NCBI GenBank assembly: GCA_910575555.1
Contig: CAJTFX010000018.1
Coordinates: forward strand, 1 to 64,000
Length of the DNA stretch: 64,000 nucleotides
From: Lachnospiraceae bacterium
GTDB taxonomy: Bacteria; Bacillota; Clostridia; Lachnospirales; Lachnospiraceae
Reading direction: 5' to 3'
Positions 59,984 to 64,000 of the stretch are shown here, piece by piece. How positions within the stretch are numbered: the stretch's first letter is position 1; the number at the start of each line of letters is the position of its first letter. Below the pieces are notes generated by a model. The model did no database searches. It saw only the letters and a program-made list of their open reading frames with translations, and was not told the origin of the DNA. Both the position numbers and the translations under genes were made by a program.

Positions 59984-62194
59984 TTGTTATGTGAATTTAA
60001 AAAACTCATATATCCGCCAAGCATTGCGACTGTTGATGATAGTGGTTATATGATTGCGCTCTACCACCCATGCGAAACGATTAAAGATAGCACAGGTAAT
60101 CTGATTACGCAAGTGAAAGCAGTAGGATATTGCCTGCCTGTTTCGAGCAGCCTGCGTTACGACATGCGTGGACATTGGAGTAAAAATTCCAAATTTGGCC
60201 TTCAATTTGAAGTAGAGAGCTATAACGAAGTGATAGTACCGACGAAGGAAGGCATTATTGCATACCTTTCTTCCGGGCAGATTAAAGGGATCGGTTCCAA
60301 GATAGCGGAGAAAATTTACGAAGTTTTCGGTCAACAGTCTCTGGAGGTATTGGATAAAGAGCCGGAAAAGCTCCTTGCCATACCAGGTATCAGTGAGATA
60401 AAACTGAAAAAAATTTGTGATTCTTATCTGGTCAATCGTGGTGCACGGGATGTGGTGGCGTTTTTGTCACCGCACGGCATTACGCCCAATCGAGCGGTGC
60501 GCCTGTATAAAGAGTATGGGGATAAGACGATGGATATTGTCAAAAAACATCCTTACCAACTCTGCGATATGGCCGGGATCGGTTTTAAGACGGCAGACCA
60601 TATCGCTATGAGCATGGGGTTTGACCAGCTATCGACAGAGCGTGTGGATGAAGGACTTCTGTATACGCTGGCGGATGCGGAAAGCAAAGGTCATCTCTGC
60701 ATGGAGAAACATGAGTTTGTGAAAGCCTGCCTAAAAATTCTGGATACGCCTGCGTTAACAGCAGAAATGGTGGCGAACCGTGCCGCCAGGCTGGTTTTCG
60801 GCGGACAGTTGGTGTCGTACCAGGGCAATGTGTATAGGGCAAAGACCGCACATGTGGAAGAACAGCTTGCCTCCGACATTCATCAGCAAATGAAGTACCG
60901 GAAGATGCACAGCTATGGGGATTTGGATGCCGCCATAGATGCAGAGGAGCAGAAGCTGAAAATGAAGTTTGCACTGGAGCAGCGCGAAGCGGTAAAGATG
61001 GCTCTGACGCAGGGACTTTCCATTATCACTGGTGGACCTGGAACAGGAAAGACTTTGATACAACGTGCCATTTTAGATATTTATCAAAAAAACAATCCCC
61101 AAAATGAAATCTGCTGTTGTGCCCCTACGGGTAGGGCAGCAAGAAGGATGGAGCAGGCAACTGGTGTTTCGGCCTCAACTGTTCATAAAGCCCTTGGGCT
61201 GATGGCGGATGAGGACGGAGACTATGATGAACCCGAAGCGCTTACTGCAGATCTGATTGTGGTAGATGAGATTTCCATGCTGGATGTTTATCTGGCTGAA
61301 TATCTGTTTGATGCAGTGAAGTTTGGCGCCCAGATGGTGCTGATTGGCGATGCAGATCAGCTGCCTTCAGTGGGACCTGGCGCAGTGCTCAGTGAGATGA
61401 TTGCCAGCGGATGTATTCCAGTTGTGCGGTTGGACAAGGTATTTCGCCAGAATGCGGGAAGCCGCATTGCGACAAATGCGAAGTTAATCCGCCATGGGAA
61501 TGTGGGTCTGGAGTATGGGAATGACTTTCAGTTTATCAATTCTCCCAGGCTGTCTGATTCTGCTGAACTCATTGTCGATCTTTATCTGCAGGAAACTGAG
61601 AAATACGGGGTCGATAATGTGGCACTGCTTACGCCATACCGGCAGAAGACGGAAACCGGAGTCAATGCACTGAATGAGCGCTTGCGTGAGAAGGTGAACC
61701 CGCCGGATACGCAGAAACCGGAAGTTGTTTTCGGAAACCGGAAATTTCGGTGTGGGGACAAGGTCATGCAGATCAAAAACCATGATGATGTCAATAACGG
61801 TGATGTTGGGTATGTCAGAAAAATTATTCGCATTGGCGATGATACTACAATTCATGTGGACTTTGGTGACGGGCGCATGAAAGAGTACGATGCCAGTGAA
61901 TTGGATATGTTGGATTTAGGTTATGCCTCTACTATCCATAAATCACAGGGATCGGAGTACCAGTCCGTCATCATCAATCTGCAGTGCGCCCATTCCATCA
62001 TGCTGACAAGGCCTCTTATCTATACGGCAATTACACGAGGAAAAGAGCGTGTAACCATTGTCGGGGAAAAAAGGGCGCTTTGTATTTCAATCAAAAGAAT
62101 TGACACAGAAAAACGCGGCACCTGCCTCGCTAAGCGGCTGCAGGCGCTTGAAGAAAGGAGCAGCTATGGCTACAATATTAGATCAATATTTTGA
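59984..62194 (+). CDS. recD2: RecD2-type DNA helicase
   Basis: This 736-residue helicase has the N-terminal OB and HhH region of RecD2 (VPTKEGIIAYLSSGQIKGIG, LLAIPGISEIKLKKI) and SF1B helicase motifs: Walker A GGPGTGKT with K356, APTGRAARRM, VVDEISMLD, IGDADQLPSVGPG, and C-terminal DLGYASTIHKSQGSEY and TAITRGKE. It unwinds DNA 5' to 3' with ATP. The start is a TTG behind GAAGGGAG. The next gene begins inside its end in another frame. Confidence 0.93.
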   Translation: MLCEFKKLIYPPSIATVDDSGYMIALYHPCETIKDSTGNLITQVKAVGYCLPVSSSLRYDMRGHWSKNSKFGLQFEVESYNEVIVPTKEGIIAYLSSGQIKGIGSKIAEKIYEVFGQQSLEVLDKEPEKLLAIPGISEIKLKKICDSYLVNRGARDVVAFLSPHGITPNRAVRLYKEYGDKTMDIVKKHPYQLCDMAGIGFKTADHIAMSMGFDQLSTERVDEGLLYTLADAESKGHLCMEKHEFVKACLKILDTPALTAEMVANRAARLVFGGQLVSYQGNVYRAKTAHVEEQLASDIHQQMKYRKMHSYGDLDAAIDAEEQKLKMKFALEQREAVKMALTQGLSIITGGPGTGKTLIQRAILDIYQKNNPQNEICCCAPTGRAARRMEQATGVSASTVHKALGLMADEDGDYDEPEALTADLIVVDEISMLDVYLAEYLFDAVKFGAQMVLIGDADQLPSVGPGAVLSEMIASGCIPVVRLDKVFRQNAGSRIATNAKLIRHGNVGLEYGNDFQFINSPRLSDSAELIVDLYLQETEKYGVDNVALLTPYRQKTETGVNALNERLREKVNPPDTQKPEVVFGNRKFRCGDKVMQIKNHDDVNNGDVGYVRKIIRIGDDTTIHVDFGDGRMKEYDASELDMLDLGYASTIHKSQGSEYQSVIINLQCAHSIMLTRPLIYTAITRGKERVTIVGEKRALCISIKRIDTEKRGTCLAKRLQALEERSSYGYNIRSIF

Positions 62195-62609
62195 GAAACA
62201 GAATACTATCAGGTCCCAGATTGCCGAGAACAGTCTTCCGCCGGAAGATTTGCTGATTATGCAGGAACTGAATTACCGCATTTGCGTCTTGGAAACATTT
62301 CAGTCTTTTTGTAAGTCCGCGCCAATCACAATGGATACAAAGGTCATGGGCTATCACTTTCAAATGGTAGATGCGTATGTACGTTTTACCTTAAATGAAA
62401 GACGATTCGGATTAAAAGCCGATGCAGAAGGCCAGAAGCGTCGTGAAACAGCACTCAGTTCTTTTGAGCATGTTGTACAGGACGGCAGAAAGCGGTTTTC
62501 CAGCTTTAAGGCAGGGACACAGGAGCAGTACAAAACAAGTATCAGTCAATATGTTCATACGATTCTGCCGGTTTGGATGCAGTATCGGAACACATATATC
62601 AATTTATAA
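62166..62609 (+). CDS. Uncharacterised 147-residue helical protein
   Basis: It overlaps the helicase gene by 29 bases and starts at an ATG behind GAAAGGAG. The sequence ILDQYFEKQNTIRSQIAENS and YRICVLETFQSFCKSAPI is helical throughout. The overlap suggests a functional link with the helicase or exonuclease. No family is recognised. Confidence 0.6.
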   Translation: MATILDQYFEKQNTIRSQIAENSLPPEDLLIMQELNYRICVLETFQSFCKSAPITMDTKVMGYHFQMVDAYVRFTLNERRFGLKADAEGQKRRETALSSFEHVVQDGRKRFSSFKAGTQEQYKTSISQYVHTILPVWMQYRNTYINL

Positions 62610-62622
62610 GGAGGCTACAATA

Positions 62623-63381
62623 ATGAGTCAGAATAACTCGAATGAGAAGGCGGCAATGCTCGCCAAAATCGAAACTATTCATCAGGTGGATGGATTTGAT
62701 CCTACGCCGTTTGCTGTGGATTATACAGATCTGGGAACCGGAGAGGTGCGCAAGCGCCTCCCGGTCATGATTCAGATGGCGTGGTTCCGTCTGAAATATC
62801 CGGAAGGACGCATTGCGGTACAGGTGAATTCTGCAAAGGATTGCTTTGTGGCAACTGCCCGCGTGTATCCAAACTATAAGGATGCAACGGACTGTTATCT
62901 GGCAGAAGCGACGGCATCCAGAGGATATTGTGAGGAGAAACCTTCGGTTTCACCACGGGAATGGGCCCAGACAGCTGCTGTCGGAATTGCTCTCCGAAAT
63001 GCAGGTTTTGGACTTCAGTTTTCTATGGCAGGTGAAGATTTTGAGCCTTCAGCTGTGGATGAGCTGGGAATCTCCGCCGCTCAACCTCAAACAGAATCAG
63101 CAGAAAAACACGAGGTGTCAGAACCAAAACCGGAACCGGCACAAGAGGAATACACTGTAAATGAACCGGTGCAAAAGGAACTGACTCCAGAAGAAAAGCT
63201 GGCACAGGCAATGAATGTGCCTTGCCCAATCTCAAAATTCAGCGGGAAAACGCTTGGCGAGGTATTATCGCTGGATCCTGGTGCAATTAAATGGGTAGCA
63301 ACGAAATTCACTGGCGGCGAGGAAATTAAAGCTGCTGCGAAGCTGATTTGTGAATTTTCCCTTCAACAGACAATTGCATAA
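62623..63381 (+). CDS. Uncharacterised 252-residue protein with KxxGKTLGE-type C-terminal domain
   Basis: The N-terminal half reads FDPTPFAVDYTDLGTGEVRK, RLPVMIQMAWFRLKYPEGRI and SPREWAQTAAVGIALRNAGF. The C-terminal part (ISKFSGKTLGEVLSLDPGAI) recalls the small C-terminal domain of ExoX-like exonucleases and DUF3820 proteins. An acidic, Pro/Glu-rich linker lies between. Its place in a recombination operon suggests DNA binding or annealing, but I see no RecT signature. Confidence 0.6.
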   Translation: MSQNNSNEKAAMLAKIETIHQVDGFDPTPFAVDYTDLGTGEVRKRLPVMIQMAWFRLKYPEGRIAVQVNSAKDCFVATARVYPNYKDATDCYLAEATASRGYCEEKPSVSPREWAQTAAVGIALRNAGFGLQFSMAGEDFEPSAVDELGISAAQPQTESAEKHEVSEPKPEPAQEEYTVNEPVQKELTPEEKLAQAMNVPCPISKFSGKTLGEVLSLDPGAIKWVATKFTGGEEIKAAAKLICEFSLQQTIA

Positions 63382-63394
63382 CAGGCGCTAAAGA

Positions 63395-63422
63395 CCAGGG
63401 GATTAACGCGGTCATCCCCTGG
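63395..63422 (+). terminator. Hairpin before the DUF4313 gene
   Basis: CCAGGGGAT (63395-63403) and ATCCCCTGG (63414-63422) form a perfect 9-bp stem. No T-run follows; AAAGGAGG lies 16 bases on. It may be a processing or pausing element. Confidence 0.55.
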
Positions 63423-63452
63423 CTAGGAACAAGACGAAAAGGAGGACAAAAA

Positions 63453-63830
63453 ATGTGTGAAAAAACGAAAAAGCTTCGTTTCAAATGGGAGTTTGGAGAT
63501 GAAATGGTCTCGTTGCATGTCAACCAATATGCTTATGGCGGGCGGCTGCACATCGGTATGATCAATTACGGAGAAGATGGTCCGGAACCCTTTGCAGATA
63601 TGACGGTCAACCTACCAGCCTATGATCTGGAGGATAACGAAGCATTCATTAACGGAGATATCAGCAAAGACCTGTTAAGGTTTATCAGGGAGAACAAACT
63701 GGGAAAAGTGCTGCCTTACACCGTGAAATCCGGATATGGCAGATATGCGGCGGTGGCATTCGATCTGGAAAAGCTGGCGGAATACGATCCTTCAGGGGTT
63801 GCATCGTTTAAGGAAAACTGTGGGTTATAA
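63453..63830 (+). CDS. DUF4313-like protein
   Basis: This 125-residue protein reads LRFKWEFGDEMVSLHVNQYA, PFADMTVNLPAYDLEDNEAF and VKSGYGRYAAVAFDLEKLAE, which I recognise as DUF4313. The family is found in Firmicute mobile elements without known function. AAAGGAGG precedes the ATG. Hairpins lie on both sides. Confidence 0.75.
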   Translation: MCEKTKKLRFKWEFGDEMVSLHVNQYAYGGRLHIGMINYGEDGPEPFADMTVNLPAYDLEDNEAFINGDISKDLLRFIRENKLGKVLPYTVKSGYGRYAAVAFDLEKLAEYDPSGVASFKENCGL

Positions 63831-63854
63831 GGAAAACAGCAATGAGAAGAGGCA

Positions 63855-63874
63855 GGGGACAGCGTGCTGTTCCC
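63855..63874 (+). terminator. Hairpin before the primase gene
   Basis: GGGGACAGC and GCTGTTCCCC form a stem with a two-base loop. There is no T-run, and AAAGGAGG follows 17 bases later. It continues the series of hairpins before ribosome sites. Confidence 0.5.
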
Positions 63875-63903
63875 CGCAAGTTTGAAAAAGGAAAGGAGGC
63901 AGC

Positions 63904-64000
63904 ATGGAAATATTTCATATGAGCGATGTTGTTTCGTTGCTGGGAATCCCGATGCCGCCGTCTGGAAGAAGCTCCTATTATGTGCAGTGCCCATGCTGTG
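63904..64000 (+). CDS. CHC2 zinc-finger primase-like protein, 5' end only
   Basis: The 32 visible codons read MEIFHMSDVVSLLGIPMPPS, then SSYYVQCPCC, the start of the CHC2 zinc finger found in DnaG-like and conjugative-element primases. AAAGGAGG precedes the ATG. The gene runs off the window edge, so the toprim or other domains cannot be seen. Confidence 0.75.
   Translation, partial: MEIFHMSDVVSLLGIPMPPSGRSSYYVQCPCC

Overview
The window looks like a Clostridia chromosome or large mobile element, most likely from a Lachnospiraceae-type gut Firmicute. Ribosome binding sites are almost uniformly AGGAGG-like, promoters are TTGACA/TATAAT, several genes start with TTG or GTG, and the families present (DUF6061, DUF6440, DUF3789, DUF4262, YodL, WYL, VanZ, class B sortase) are typical of that group. 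This assignment rests on family recognition; no database search was run. There are no rRNA or tRNA genes, CRISPR arrays or recognisable metabolic operons.

Left part (1-29.4 kb): a mosaic of accessory modules with both strands used and many broken genes. It opens with two overlapping tyrosine recombinases on the minus strand, the upstream one frameshifted. Next come a possible HEPN-like/zinc-ribbon protein, a repeat-rich non-coding gap, a WYL regulator, and a graveyard of remnants: a winged-helix regulator frameshifted just after its start, a VanR-like receiver truncated onto a glyoxalase-family gene, and an AbiEii toxin fragment. An intact two-component system with a secreted protein follows, then an MBL hydrolase with a stop codon inside its metal-binding motif, mgtE behind a leader peptide and attenuator, and a VanX-like C-terminal fragment. 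A GntR(YtrA)-ABC exporter operon runs on the minus strand. A 4.4 kb cassette (alpha/beta hydrolase, TetR, ABC ATPase, two permeases, small membrane protein) is flanked by ~175-bp direct repeats, and its three transcription units share one operator, TATGAC-N15-GTCATA. After it come an XRE regulator, a nucleotidyltransferase/HTH pair resembling an abortive-infection toxin-antitoxin, a VanZ protein, and a TetR / rifamycin-phosphotransferase-like / MFS operon with two operators in its promoter.

Right part (29.7-64 kb): one long, almost entirely plus-strand block of closely packed, often overlapping genes, probably the maintenance and recombination region of a large integrative, conjugative or phage-plasmid-like element. 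A tyrosine integrase and a class B sortase come first. The DNA-processing genes are a methylase-like protein, NAD-dependent DNA ligase, SSB, a second DNA methylase, a DUF932-like protein, a YqaJ exonuclease, a RecD2-type helicase and the start of a CHC2 primase. A large AAA+ ATPase is paired with a 750-residue protein that combines an HExxH peptidase motif with a VWA domain. An AbiEi/AbiEii toxin-antitoxin pair and an IS110-type transposase remnant interrupt the block. Many small proteins have no recognised function.

Three units in the right part (starting near 31.4, 43.1 and 56.9 kb) have nearly the same leader: a sigma70 promoter, a conserved ACATCAGT-like initial transcript and then a strong intrinsic terminator ending in GGCACTTTTTTTG. 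Many further terminator-like hairpins lie directly before ribosome binding sites inside the operons. Together they suggest expression governed by antitermination. This is the most unusual regulatory signal in the window; the AAA+/VWA-HExxH pair is the most interesting protein system.
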